Positions 36,201 through 46,700 of a DNA stretch of 64,000 bases are shown here, one piece after another. The notes beneath the pieces were generated by a model. It was given only the letters and a program-made list of their open reading frames with translations, did not search any database and was not told where the DNA came from. Source of the DNA: PoT sp049331405 (GTDB lineage: Bacteria; Planctomycetota; Planctomycetia; Isosphaerales; Isosphaeraceae); contig NZ_CP186274.1 in NCBI RefSeq assembly GCF_049331405.1, positions 5,642,001 to 5,706,000 of the forward strand, in the 5' to 3' direction. Numbering within the stretch: position 1 is the first letter of the stretch; every line of letters starts with the position of its first letter. The position numbers were made by a program, and so were the translations under genes.

Positions 36201-37082
36201 ATGTCAGACGTTTCGCTCGGCGGCCGATACGTGTTCCCCGGCACCTCGCTGACGGTCCACCGGATGGGCTACGGCGCGATGCAGCTCTCCGGCCCCGGCA
36301 TCTATGGGCCGCCCAAGGATCCGAATGAGGCCGTCGCCGTGCTCCGCGAGGCCGTCGCGTCGGGCGTCGACCACATCGACACCAGCGACTTCTACGGCCC
36401 GCACGTCACGAACCAGATCATCAAGCAGGCCTTGCACCCGTATCCCGAGAACCTGGTGATCGTCACCAAGCTCGGCGGTAAGCGCCCACCCGACAAGTCA
36501 TGGCAGCCCGCCGTCTCGCGAGACGAGTTGATCCAGGGGGTCCACGACAACCTGAAGAACCTCGGCCTCGAGGCGCTCGACGTCGTGAACTATCGCCACA
36601 TGGGCTCGGGCCACGGCCCCGAGGAAGGCTCCATCGCCGAGAAGGTGTCGGTGCTGGCCGAACTGAAACAGCAAGGCCTGATCCGCCACATCGGCCTGAG
36701 CAACGTCACGTCGACCCAGGTAGCCGAGGCCCAGGCGATTACCGAGGTCGCCTGCGTCCAGAACCTCTACAACCTGGCCCACCGCCACGACGACGACCTG
36801 ATCGAGGAACTGGACAGGCAGGGCATCCCCTATGTACCGTTCTTTCCTCTCGGCGGGTTCACCCCGCTGCAGTCGTCCACGCTGTCGGAGGTCGCGAGCC
36901 GCCTCGGGTCCACGCCGATGCAGGTCGCGCTGGCCTGGCTGCTGCACCGGTCCCCGAATATCCTCTTGATACCGGGGACGTCGTCCCGGGGCCACCTCCG
37001 GGAGAACCTGGCCGCCGCCAGTTTGACCCTGGATCCGGAGACGCTGGCGGAACTGGACGGGATTGCCGCCGCGAAGCCTTGA
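36201..37082 (+). CDS. Aldo/keto reductase
   Basis: 293 residues, a TIM-barrel NADPH-dependent reductase. The catalytic tetrad is visible: Asp60 and Tyr65 (DTSDFYG), Lys90 (VTKLGG) and His133 (NYRHMG). The C-terminal cofactor region has LLIPGTSSRGHLRENL. It is likely to reduce aldehydes or ketones; the physiological substrate is unknown. GGAAAGGAG lies about 10 nt before the ATG. It is followed after 18 nt by a TetR regulator on the same strand, so the two probably form an operon under that regulator. Confidence 0.93.
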   Translation: MSDVSLGGRYVFPGTSLTVHRMGYGAMQLSGPGIYGPPKDPNEAVAVLREAVASGVDHIDTSDFYGPHVTNQIIKQALHPYPENLVIVTKLGGKRPPDKSWQPAVSRDELIQGVHDNLKNLGLEALDVVNYRHMGSGHGPEEGSIAEKVSVLAELKQQGLIRHIGLSNVTSTQVAEAQAITEVACVQNLYNLAHRHDDDLIEELDRQGIPYVPFFPLGGFTPLQSSTLSEVASRLGSTPMQVALAWLLHRSPNILLIPGTSSRGHLRENLAAASLTLDPETLAELDGIAAAKP

Positions 37083-37100
37083 TGCGCTCGAGAGGTTCCC

Positions 37101-37697
37101 ATGCCCCCCGCCGACGCCCCGCTCACCCGTGATCGCATCCTGGCCGCGGCCGAAGACGTCATCAGGCGCTTCGGCCCGGCCAAGGCGACCGTCGTGGACG
37201 TGGCGAGGGCCCTGGGCGTGAGCCACACGGCCGTCTACAAGCACGTCGCGAGCAAGGCCGAGCTGCGCGACCTCGTCGTCGGCCGCTGGGTCGAGGCGAC
37301 CATGGAGCCGCTCCGGGAGATCGTCGCCAGGCCCGGCCCGGCTCCCGAGAGGTTGCGGCAGTTCGTCGATGCGCTCATCGCCGTCAAGCGCCGGAGGGCC
37401 ACCAACGACTCCGAGCTCTTCACCGCCTACAGGTCGCTGGCGGCCGACGCCAAGTCGATCGTCGCGGCCCACATCGACGAGTTGATCCACCTGCTCGCGA
37501 CGATCGTCGACGCGGGTGTGCAGGACGGCTCGTTCCGCAAGGTCGACCCCGTCGCCGCCGGCCGAGCGGTCCTGGTGGCCACGTCCCGGTTCCACCACCC
37601 GGCGCACGCCTCGGAGTGGGCGGATCCGAGCCTCGACGAGGCCTACGACGACGTCTGGCAACTGCTGATGGAGGGACTCGGCGCCGCCAGGAGCTAG
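37101..37697 (+). CDS. TetR-family transcriptional regulator
   Basis: 198 residues. The N-terminal helix-turn-helix domain is typical (RDRILAAAEDVIRRFG, then VVDVARALGVSHTAVYKHV). The C-terminal half is the helical ligand-binding and dimer domain with no distinctive motif. Its position 18 nt after the aldo/keto reductase suggests that it represses that operon and responds to a related small molecule. Confidence 0.92.
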   Translation: MPPADAPLTRDRILAAAEDVIRRFGPAKATVVDVARALGVSHTAVYKHVASKAELRDLVVGRWVEATMEPLREIVARPGPAPERLRQFVDALIAVKRRRATNDSELFTAYRSLAADAKSIVAAHIDELIHLLATIVDAGVQDGSFRKVDPVAAGRAVLVATSRFHHPAHASEWADPSLDEAYDDVWQLLMEGLGAARS

Positions 37698-37724
37698 GGG
37701 GGAGTCGCTCCCGTCAACGACTTG

Positions 37725-38621
37725 TCAGACGGCCGACCAGTTCATGTGGTCGAGGTCCTCGATCATCCCGGCCTTCTGGACCGGGTGCCATCCCAGGCGT
37801 TCTTGCGTCAGGGCGCTGGAGGCCGGCATATCGAGCCCGGCGAAGAAGGCCATCCAGCCGAAGTGGGCGGCGGCCTCCTCGGGCGAGAGGGAGACGACCG
37901 GGATCTTGAGGCCTCGGCCGATGGCCTCGGCGATGGCTTTGGCCGTCACGCCCTCCTCGGCGACGGCGTTGTACCTCGCCCGATTCGGCCCCTTCTCGAG
38001 GGCCAGGCGGTAGACGGGGGCGACGTCGAGGACGTGGGCCGCGGGCCAACGGTTCTGACCGTCGCCGACGTAGGCAGAGACCCCCTTCTCGCGGGAGATG
38101 GCGATCGTCGGCGTGACGAGGCCTTGCTTCTCCGTGTTGTGCACCTGCGGGAGTCGCACCACCGTCACGCGAACACCGCGGCCGGCGACGGCTTCCGCCG
38201 CGATCTCCGAGCCCGCGCGGGGGTTCGGGTGGTGGGGGTCGAAGTGATCCTCGGTCGAGGGCTCGCCGGGCACTTTCGTCCCCATGCCGGTGCCGGACGT
38301 GACGACGAAGGGGCGGTCGGAGCCGGCGAGAGCGTCGCCGATGGCCGTGATGGCCTTGCGGTCGGCCTCGCAGACCTCCTGGAACCGCGAGAAGTCGTGG
38401 ATGAATCCGAGGTGGATCACCCCATCCGAGGCCGCCGCCCCGCTCTTCAGGCTGTCGAGATCCTCGAGGTCGCCCCGATGAACCTCGGCGCCGGCGGCGG
38501 AGAGGGCTGATGCCCCCTTGTCCGAGCGGGAAAGGCCCAGGACCGAGTGGCCCGCCTTGAGGAGGTCGCGAACGACCTCGGTTCCGATGAAACCCGTCGC
38601 ACCCGTGACGAAAACACGCAT
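37725..38621 (-). CDS. NAD(P)-dependent epimerase/reductase (extended SDR)
   Basis: 298 residues. It has the Rossmann nucleotide-binding motif GATGFIG at the N-terminus and an SDR-like core (HRGDLEDLDSL, VIHLGFIHDF), but the usual YxxxK is not obvious, so the catalytic set is atypical. Start at ATG 38621 is set by the strong AGGAGGGGGG ribosome site; an upstream in-frame start at 38669 would lack one. It is divergent from the AraC regulator at 38741 with a shared 119-bp promoter region. Substrate unknown. Confidence 0.88.
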   Translation of the reverse strand: MRVFVTGATGFIGTEVVRDLLKAGHSVLGLSRSDKGASALSAAGAEVHRGDLEDLDSLKSGAAASDGVIHLGFIHDFSRFQEVCEADRKAITAIGDALAGSDRPFVVTSGTGMGTKVPGEPSTEDHFDPHHPNPRAGSEIAAEAVAGRGVRVTVVRLPQVHNTEKQGLVTPTIAISREKGVSAYVGDGQNRWPAAHVLDVAPVYRLALEKGPNRARYNAVAEEGVTAKAIAEAIGRGLKIPVVSLSPEEAAAHFGWMAFFAGLDMPASSALTQERLGWHPVQKAGMIEDLDHMNWSAV

Positions 38622-38740
38622 CAGGAAGTCCCCCCTCCTAGATTTGACTTTCGAGCCAACGATCACCACGGTAGGCTTTCACCCAGAGACGTTCTATGCT
38701 CCAGGGTCCAAATAATCTTCGCGATCGTCCAGGAGGCCTC

Positions 38741-39670
38741 ATGGACCCGCTCTCGGGCGTGCTCTCGCTGCTGAAGCCTCAAAACACGATGTGCGGCGGC
38801 TTCGACGTCGGCGGCGACTGGTCGCTCCAGTTCGCCGAACACGACGGGATCAAGTGCTATGCGATCGTCTCCGGCCAGTGCTGGCTCGTCGTGGAGGGCG
38901 TGGCCGAGGCGGTGCACCTCAAGGCCGGAGATGCCTTCCTCCTGCCGCTGGGTCGTCCGTTCCGCCTGACGAGCGACCTCGCCCTGCCGCCGGTCGACTT
39001 CCGGTCGATTTACAAGCGGCCCTTGCAAGGGGCCATCTCCGTCTGGAACGGGGGAGGAGACGTCTCGGGCGTCGGGGGTTACTTCGACTTCGAGAAGAGC
39101 CACGCCAGCATCCTGCTCGGGATGCTCCCGCCGATCGTCCACATCAAGAATGAGGCGGACCGGCTGGCGCTCCGCTGGTCGATCGAGCGGATGATGGCGG
39201 AGCTGCGCGAGCCCCAGGCCGGCAGCTACCTCGTCCTCCAGCACCTCTCCCACCTGATGCTGGTCCAGGCGCTCCGCGCCCACCTCGCGGAGGGCCTGAA
39301 CGGGGGGGTCGGCTGGCTCTTCGCCCTGGCGGACGAGCAGATCGGCCCTGCGATCAACGCCATGCACGGCGAGCCAGCCCACCCCTGGACGATCCAGGAG
39401 TTGGCGGAAAGCGTGGGGATGTCGCGGTCGGGCTTCGCCGCGAGGTTCAAGGAAACCGTGGGCTCGAGCCCCATCGACTACCTGACGCGCTGGCGAATGC
39501 TCCTCGCCGGGGACAGGCTGAGGAACTCGGGCGATTCCGTCTCCGTCATCTCGCTCTCGCTCGGGTACGAATCGGAGAGCGCCTTCAGCACGGCCTTCAA
39601 GCGAGTCATGGGTTGCTCGCCTCGGCAATACACCCGTACGCGCGATCTTGTGGCCGCCTCGCACGACTGA
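38741..39670 (+). CDS. AraC-family transcriptional regulator with cupin sensor
   Basis: 309 residues. The N-terminal half is a cupin-type ligand domain (GQCWLVVEGVAEAVHLKAGDAFLLPLG). The C-terminal double helix-turn-helix is typical (TIQELAESVGMSRSGFAARF, then SVSVISLSLGYESESAF and SPRQYTR). ATG 38741 follows AGGAGG by about 6 nt; the frame is open 15 codons upstream without a ribosome site. It is divergent from the SDR gene and probably activates it, as is common for AraC-SDR pairs. Confidence 0.92.
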   Translation: MDPLSGVLSLLKPQNTMCGGFDVGGDWSLQFAEHDGIKCYAIVSGQCWLVVEGVAEAVHLKAGDAFLLPLGRPFRLTSDLALPPVDFRSIYKRPLQGAISVWNGGGDVSGVGGYFDFEKSHASILLGMLPPIVHIKNEADRLALRWSIERMMAELREPQAGSYLVLQHLSHLMLVQALRAHLAEGLNGGVGWLFALADEQIGPAINAMHGEPAHPWTIQELAESVGMSRSGFAARFKETVGSSPIDYLTRWRMLLAGDRLRNSGDSVSVISLSLGYESESAFSTAFKRVMGCSPRQYTRTRDLVAASHD

Positions 39671-39685
39671 CTCCTACGAAACGCT

Positions 39686-39749
39686 CCAGGGCCGGAGACC
39701 ATGGCCCTGGGGGATCTTCCCGAACGAGAAGGGGGCGGCCATGGCCCCC
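39686..39749 (+). terminator. Two hairpins after the AraC gene
   Basis: CCAGGGCC (39686-39693) pairs with GGCCCTGG (39703-39710); 20 nt further, GGGGGC (39731-39736) pairs with GCCCCC (39744-39749). There is no U-tract. Confidence 0.4.
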
Positions 39750-40036
39750 TGCCCCCACATCGGCCGAGCCTCGTCCCTCCCCCAACCACCCCTGACGCTG
39801 CATCCGCCTCGAGTGCGGCCCTGTCGAGTCCCACACCTCGCCGTCGGCCAGGCCCTTCGACATCACAAACGCGAGCACAAACCGGCAGGCTTCGGCGAGG
39901 AGTGGGTCTGCCGAGCCGGCCATGATCCAGGTCGTCGCGCCGGCAGGTGGATGCCTCGTCGCGGCCTCGCCGTTTTCACGCACAACACCATATATAATTT
40001 TAACTCAATTCTTCCAGAATTCCCAACGAGCCAGCC
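39750..40036. other. Intergenic region, possibly a gene remnant
   Basis: About 290 bp. A minus-strand frame here (within 39606-39983) has some protein-like sequence (ACRFVLAFVMSKGLADGEVW) but no start or family that I recognise. Confidence 0.25.
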
Positions 40037-40299
40037 CTGCAACCCACGGCTTTCTATGAACAGAAAGCTGCAACCCACGGCCTTATATACGACAATAATC
40101 GCCTATCAACCCTAGAGCACTCCATCAAAACTGCAACCCACCGCTTATCCCATGCCTCTTATATCATTGCTATACAATTAGGCCATAAGCATTGTAACCC
40201 AAGGGTTCCTCGTGAGGAGAGCCTGCAACCCACGATACTCTACGGCCCGGGGGACGCCCTCACGTCGGCGCGAGCTCCAAGTCGGACTGCAACCCACGG
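40037..40299 (+). repeat. Spaced direct repeats CTGCAACCCACGG
   Basis: Near-identical copies start at 40037, 40068, 40131, 40223 and 40287, with degenerate ones at about 40102, 40192 and 40361. The intervals are 31, 63, 92 and 64 nt, that is close to multiples of 31-32 nt (about three helical turns). The sequence between copies is unrelated and AT-rich. The array lies 440-700 bp upstream of the giant gene at 40736 and does not fit a CRISPR array or tandem satellite. Confidence 0.75.
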
Positions 40300-40735
40300 C
40301 CTATCCCAAGCGGCCGCGACGCTTCGTCTTTGATTTTTAGATCACGCCGCGAGTCGAGGAATGCAACCTCCTGGCACTTTGATGCGAAGGTGCAACATCG
40401 AGGAGCCAATAGCAAGTCTATTGCGGACTATTCTCCACCATTCCGGAACAAAACAAGTCATCCGCTCCGCAATTTCGAATTATAAGGTCTCGCACGATAT
40501 TTACTGTAGCGATCTGATGATCCAACGTTTAAGATGCCGCAGATATAGATACGACTCTGGCAGCGCAACGACCGGCTTGCGGCGAAACCTCCCTCGCCGA
40601 GCAACGCCCGGGACGGGCGGCCCGATGATGGGTCGAACACAACCGACGGCTCGATGGCCCCCCGAGGCCGCCGGTTCGCTATTGCATTCACGAGTAGCGA
40701 TTTCCATCTATTTGCATCACAAGATGAGGCATAAG
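40300..40735. other. Region between the repeat array and the giant gene
   Basis: The giant frame is open from 40361 but its first 125 codons are not protein-like, so I treat this as the promoter and leader region. No further element was identified. Confidence 0.4.
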
Positions 40736-43700
40736 ATGAAGCGCCGGCAATCTCGTCGCGGCATTTCGACGTCCCCTGCCCGTGGCCGACAAGCTGGCCC
40801 CCACCAACGCCGACCTAGCCTCGAGTCTCTCGAGGATCGCACGCTGCTCTCGGTGAACCCGATCGTCGCGGAGAACCAGTTGCCCGGCACGCCCGAGAGC
40901 GTGTGGCAGGTCCCGGGCGTGGGCGACACGAGCATCCAGGGGTTCACGACCGACATCAGCGTCGACCAGGGCCAGGCCATCGACTTCAGCATCAACGACC
41001 CGTCGGGGGCCTCGTACCACATCGACATCTTCCGGATGGGCTATTACCAGGGGGACGGCGCCCGGCTCGTCACGACGATCCCGTCATCGGACACGCTCAG
41101 GCAGGACCAGCCCGCCCCCATGACCGACTACGCGACGGGCCTCGTCGACGCGGGCAACTGGGCGGTCTCGGCGTCCTGGGCCGTCCCTTCGGACGCCACC
41201 TCGGGCATCTATTTCGCGAACGTCAGGCGCGACGATACCGGCGGTGCGAGCCAGATTTTCTTCGTCGTGCGCGACGATGCCAGCACCTCGGACATCATGT
41301 TCCAGACGTCGGACAGCACCTGGCAGGCCTACAACACCTGGGACGGCACGGACAGCTACCAGGGGAGCAGCCTCTACAGCTACGACGGCACCAACCCCGA
41401 CCTCCAGAACCGCGGCCACGCCCTCGCGGTTAGCTACAACCGCCCGCTGATCCTGAACGCGATCTCCGGCGGCCTCGGCGACTACAACTCGCCGCTCCAC
41501 GCGGAATACCCGATGGTCCGCTGGATGGAAGCCAACGGCTACGACGTCACCTATACGACGGACGTCGACACCGCCCGATACGGCAACCTCATCCTGAACC
41601 ACAAGGTCTTCCTGTCGGTCGGACACGACGAATACTGGTCGGCGGAGCAGCGCGACAACATCGAGGCCGCCCTCGACGCGGGGGTCAATCTCGGATTCTT
41701 CAGCGGCAACGAGGGCTACTGGAAGACCCGCTGGGCGCCGAGCCTCGCCTCTCCCTCCGGCGACGCCTACCGCACGGTCATCAGCTACAAGGAGTCGCAG
41801 GTCGGCGTCGCGATCGACCCGATGGACCAGGCCCCCACCTATATCTCGACCGGGACCTGGCGCGACCAGCGCTTCGGATCCCCCTCCGACGGGGGCCGGC
41901 CCGAGAACGCGCTGACCGGCCAGGCCTACATGAACGACCGGACCAACGTCGACCTCGGGATCAGCATGAACGTCCCGGCCTCCGACGGCGACCTGCGCTT
42001 CTGGCGGAACACGAGCGTCGCCGACCTCGCCCCGGGGCAGGTGGCCACGCTGGGCCAGTACGTGGTCGGCTACGAGACCGACGAGCCCCTGGACAACGGC
42101 TTCCAGCCCGCGGGGCTCATGACCATGTCCTCCACGACGTTCAGCACCACGAGCCACGTCATCGTGCCGTGGGGGACATCGGTCGGCCCGGGGACCTCGA
42201 CGCACCAGATCTCGCTCTACCGCGCCGCGAGCGGGGCTCTGGTCTTCGGCGCGGGCACGGTCCAGTGGTCATGGGGGCTCGACGGCAACCACAACAACAC
42301 CCCCACCACGCCCGACCTGGCGATGCAGCAGGCGACGGTGAACCTCTTCGCCGACATGTACGCTCAGCCCTCCACCTTGCAGCCGGGGCTCGTGCCGGCC
42401 ACCGCGTCGACCGACACGACCCCTCCCGTCTCGACCATCACCACTCCGAGCGCCGGGGCGAGCTTCCCCGTCGGCTCGACGATCACGATCTCCGGCACCG
42501 CGGTCGACTCGGGGGGGGGCGTCGTGGCGGGCGTGGAGATCTCCACCGACGGCGGCGCGACCTGGCATCCGGCCGTCGGCCGTGAGGACTGGAGCTACAC
42601 CTGGACGGTCGATCGCGCCGGGCCGGTCGTGTTCAAGACCCGGGCCGTCGACGACAGCGGCAATCTCGAGACCCCCTCGGCGGGCATCACCGCCACCGCC
42701 TACTATCTGCCGACGAGCACGAGCGGGCTGGTCGCGGCCTACGACTTCGACGAGGGGAGCGGGACGACCGTCACCGACCTCTCGGGGAACGGGAACCAGG
42801 GGACGGCCTCGAACACGACCTGGGCGCCGGGCCTCTTCGGCCAGGCCCTCTCGTTCAACGGGTCGAATAGCTGGGTCACGGTCGCCGACTCGAGCTCGCT
42901 CGACCTGACCGCCGGCATGACGCTCGAGGCCTGGGTCAAGCCCGCGTCGAATCCCTCGGGCAGCACGACGATCCTGGCCAAGGAGAGGTCGGGCGGCCTG
43001 GTCTACTCGCTGTCGGGCGCCAGCGGGTCCAACCTGCCCCCGCAGGCCTACACCGGCACTTCCGCCGGCGACCAGAACGCCTCGGGCAGTTCGAGCCTCC
43101 CCCTGAACACCTGGAGTTTCCTGACGGCGAGCTACGACGGGACCAACCTGCAGATCTACGTCAACGGCGTCCTCGTGAACACGCTGGCCGGCAGCGGCCC
43201 CATCACCACCTCCACGGGGGCCCTCCGCATCGGCGGGGATTCGCAGTGGGGCGACTACTTCAGCGGCCTCATCGACCAGGTCCGCATCTACGACCGGGCG
43301 CTGAGCCCCGCCGAGATCCAGGGCGACATGAGCACGCCCATCAACGGGCCGCTCGACTCGACGCCCCCGACCGGCTCGATCACGGGCCCCGCGCCCGGGG
43401 CGACCGTCAGCGGCACGACCACCATCAGCGCGGGCGTCTCCGACAACGTGATGGTCGCCGGCGTCCAGTTCCTCCTCAATGGGGCGACGCTGGGCGAGGA
43501 GATCACGAGCGCCCCCTACACCCTGGCCTGGGACACCCGGACGCAGTTCAACGGGGCGTACACCCTCTCCGCCGTGGTCCGGGACTCCGCCGGCAACCTG
43601 ACCACGCTCAATGGCCCGAGCGTCACCATCTCCAACCCGGCGAGCACCACCACGCCCCCGGGGCTCGTCCTCACGAATCCGACCGCGGGGCTGGCGCACG

Positions 43701-46700
43701 GCACGATCGTCGCCTCGGCCTTCTCCACGGACCCGACGCGGATCGCCGGCGTCCAGTTCCAGCTCAACGGGACGAACATCGGGCCGGTGGTCACGTCGGC
43801 CCCCTACCGGATCACCTGGGATTCCTCGGTCGTTGCCGATGGCACATATGTCCTTACGAGCGTCGCGCACGACTTCTCCGGCGACGTCATCAGCTCGAAC
43901 GCCGTCACCATCAAGGTCGACAACACGCCCCCGACCGCGAGCGGCCTGACGCCGGCGGACTCGTCCGCCGCGGTCCCGACCTCGATCTCGCAGCTCACGG
44001 CCATCCTCAGCGAACCCGTCCAGGCGGGGACCATCAAGTTCACCCTGCAGGACTCCGGGGGATACCTCCTGAGCGGAGAGGTGGCCTACGACCCGTCGAC
44101 GGGCAAGGTCACATTCTCGCCCGACGCGAGGCTGGAACCCTCGACGACGTACACCGCGACCCTCTCCGGTGCGCTCGACCTGGCCGGGAACCCGATGATC
44201 CCCGCCTCGTGGACATTCACGACGACGTCCACGGTCGTGAACGCGACCTTGTGGAGCCCCGCGACGACGCCGACACTCACCTCGGTCAACGATTTCTCGG
44301 CCAACGAGCTGGGCGTCAGGTTCGAGTCCGACGTCGCCGGCTACATCACTGGGATCCGCTTCTACAAAGGCTCGGCGAGCCTCGGCACGCACGTCGGCCA
44401 CCTCTGGAATGCCGCCGGGCAATTGCTGGGCACGGTGACGTTCACCAATGAGTCCGCCTCGGGCTGGCAGCAGGCCGACTTCGCCGAGCCGATCGCGATC
44501 GACGCGGGCGCGACCTACACCGTCTCGTACTACGCCCCGCAAGGGGGCTACGTCGCCACCGGCGGCTATTTCGCCGGCTCGGGGACCGACTCCGGCGCGC
44601 TCCATGCGTTCTCCAACGCGACCCCCGGGGGCAACGGCGTGTACTACGGCGCCGGGACCGGGTTCCCGAATGCCAGCTACAACGCGACCAACTACTGGGT
44701 CGACGTCGTCTTCAGCAACGCGCTCGTCCCCACGGCGAGCATCACGCAGCCCTCGGCCAACGCCACGGATGTCCCCTCGATCGGCACCACGATCTCGGCG
44801 ACATTCAGCAAGCCGGTGCAGCCGGGCTCGATCGTCTTCACGCTGCAGGACGCCTCGGGCAACGTCGTCCCATCATCCTTCAGCTATGAGCCGACGACGG
44901 GCGTCGTGACCCTCACCCCCATCTCCCCGCTCGATGTCCTGTCGACCTACACCGCCACCCTCAGCGGAGCCCAGGACGCCGGCGGCCTGGCGATGGCGGC
45001 CCCCTTGCAGTGGACGTTCACCACCGCCGCACGCGACGTCACGCCTCCGACCGTGATCTCGAAGTCGCCGACCCCCGGCGCCACCCTCGTTGCCAACGCG
45101 GCCCCGGCCCTCAGCGTCATCGCGGTCTTCAGCGAGCCGGTCCAGTCGAGCACGATCGCGTTCACGCTGACCGACCCGGCCGGCAACACCATCGCCACGA
45201 CCGTCACCTACGACACGGCCAGCCACACCGTCGCGCTGATCCCCAACCAGGCGCTCGATTTCTCGAAGACTTACACGGCCAACCTGAGCGGAGCCCAGGA
45301 CCTGTCCGGCAACTTGATGGCCCCGATTTCCTGGTCGTTCACGACGAATCAGGTCATCGACGAGACGCTCTTCGGCACGTCGGCGACTCCGGCCGTCGCC
45401 TCGGCCAATGACTCGGGCGCCGTGGAGGTCGGCGTCAAGTTCCAGTCGGACGTCGGCGGCTACGTCACGGGCGTCCGGTTCTACAAGGGCCCCCTCAACA
45501 TCGGGACGCATGTCGCCCACATCTGGGCCGCGAATGACACGCTCCAGTTCGGCCCCTGCCCGGGCTGCAATTGCGGGGCCGTCTGCTTCCTGAAGTTCTC
45601 CGCCGGCGCGCTCATCGCCAGCGCGACCTTCACCAGCGAATCGGCCTCGGGCTGGCAGGAGGTCACGTTCGCTCAGCCGGTCCTCATCATGCCCAACACG
45701 ACCTACGTGGTCTCGTACACGGCCCCGAGCGGCGGGTATGCCTACACCGGCGGGTATTTCGCCAACTCGGGGGTCGATTCCGGGGTGCTGCACGCCTCGG
45801 CGAGCGGCCTCGTCGGCGGCAACGGCGTCTTCGGTGCACCGGGCGCCTTCCCGAGCAACTCCTACAACTCGGCGAATTACTGGGTCGATCCCGTCTTCAG
45901 CAACAGCCTGGGCGACCACACGGCCCCGACCATCGTCGCCACGACACCGCACGCGAGCGACAACAACGTCAGCCCGGCGTCGAGCGTGACCGTGACGTTC
46001 AGCGAGACCGTCGACCCCGGATCGGTGGCATACTCCCTGGTCGACGCCTCGGGTCAGGCGGTGCCCGTGACGGCCTCGTGGATTCCGACGCCAGGCGACT
46101 CCAGACCGGGGATCGGCAACACCCTGATCCTGACGCCGCAATCGCAGCTCTCGCCCTCGACGACCTACACCGTCACGATCAGCTCGGCCTTGGACCTCGT
46201 CGGCAACGCCCTGGCGGCGCCGATGATCTGGTCCTTCACCACGGCCGTGGGATCCACCTTGGCGAGCAGCACGCTCTTCCCCAACTCCGCCACCCCGGCC
46301 GTCGCCTCCGCGAACGACACCGCCTCGCTCGTCCTCGGCGTGCGATTCACCTCCGACGCATCCGGCTACGTCACTGGCCTCCGCTTCTACAAGGGCCCGG
46401 GCAACACCGGCACCCACGTCGGCTACCTCTGGGACGCCTCCGGGAACCTCCTCGCGACCGCCACTTTCGCCGACGACGGCTCCGACGGCTGGCAGCAGGT
46501 CTCCTTCCCGACACCCGTCCCCATCGCCCCGGGCGCCACCTACGTTGCGGGATACTACGCACCCAACGGCGGATACGCCTACACCAGCGGGTACTTCAAC
46601 TCCTCGGGCGCCGACTCCGGACCGCTCCACGCCCCCGCCGGCAACAACGGCGTCTTCTCCTACGGCGCCGGCGGATTCCCCGAACAGAGCTACAACGGCA

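Noticed and set aside
40037..40299. CRISPR array
   Set aside because: Repeat unit is only 13 nt, spacing is 31 or about 63 nt, and no cas gene is near.
40361..40735. Upstream extension of the giant multidomain gene
   Set aside because: No conserved sequence or ribosome site; ATG 40736 places the LEPR-XLL motif at the usual distance from the N-terminus.
42269..44605. Minus-strand open frame of 778 codons
   Set aside because: Antisense to the same giant gene, with low-complexity Arg/Gly/Val sequence and no domain.
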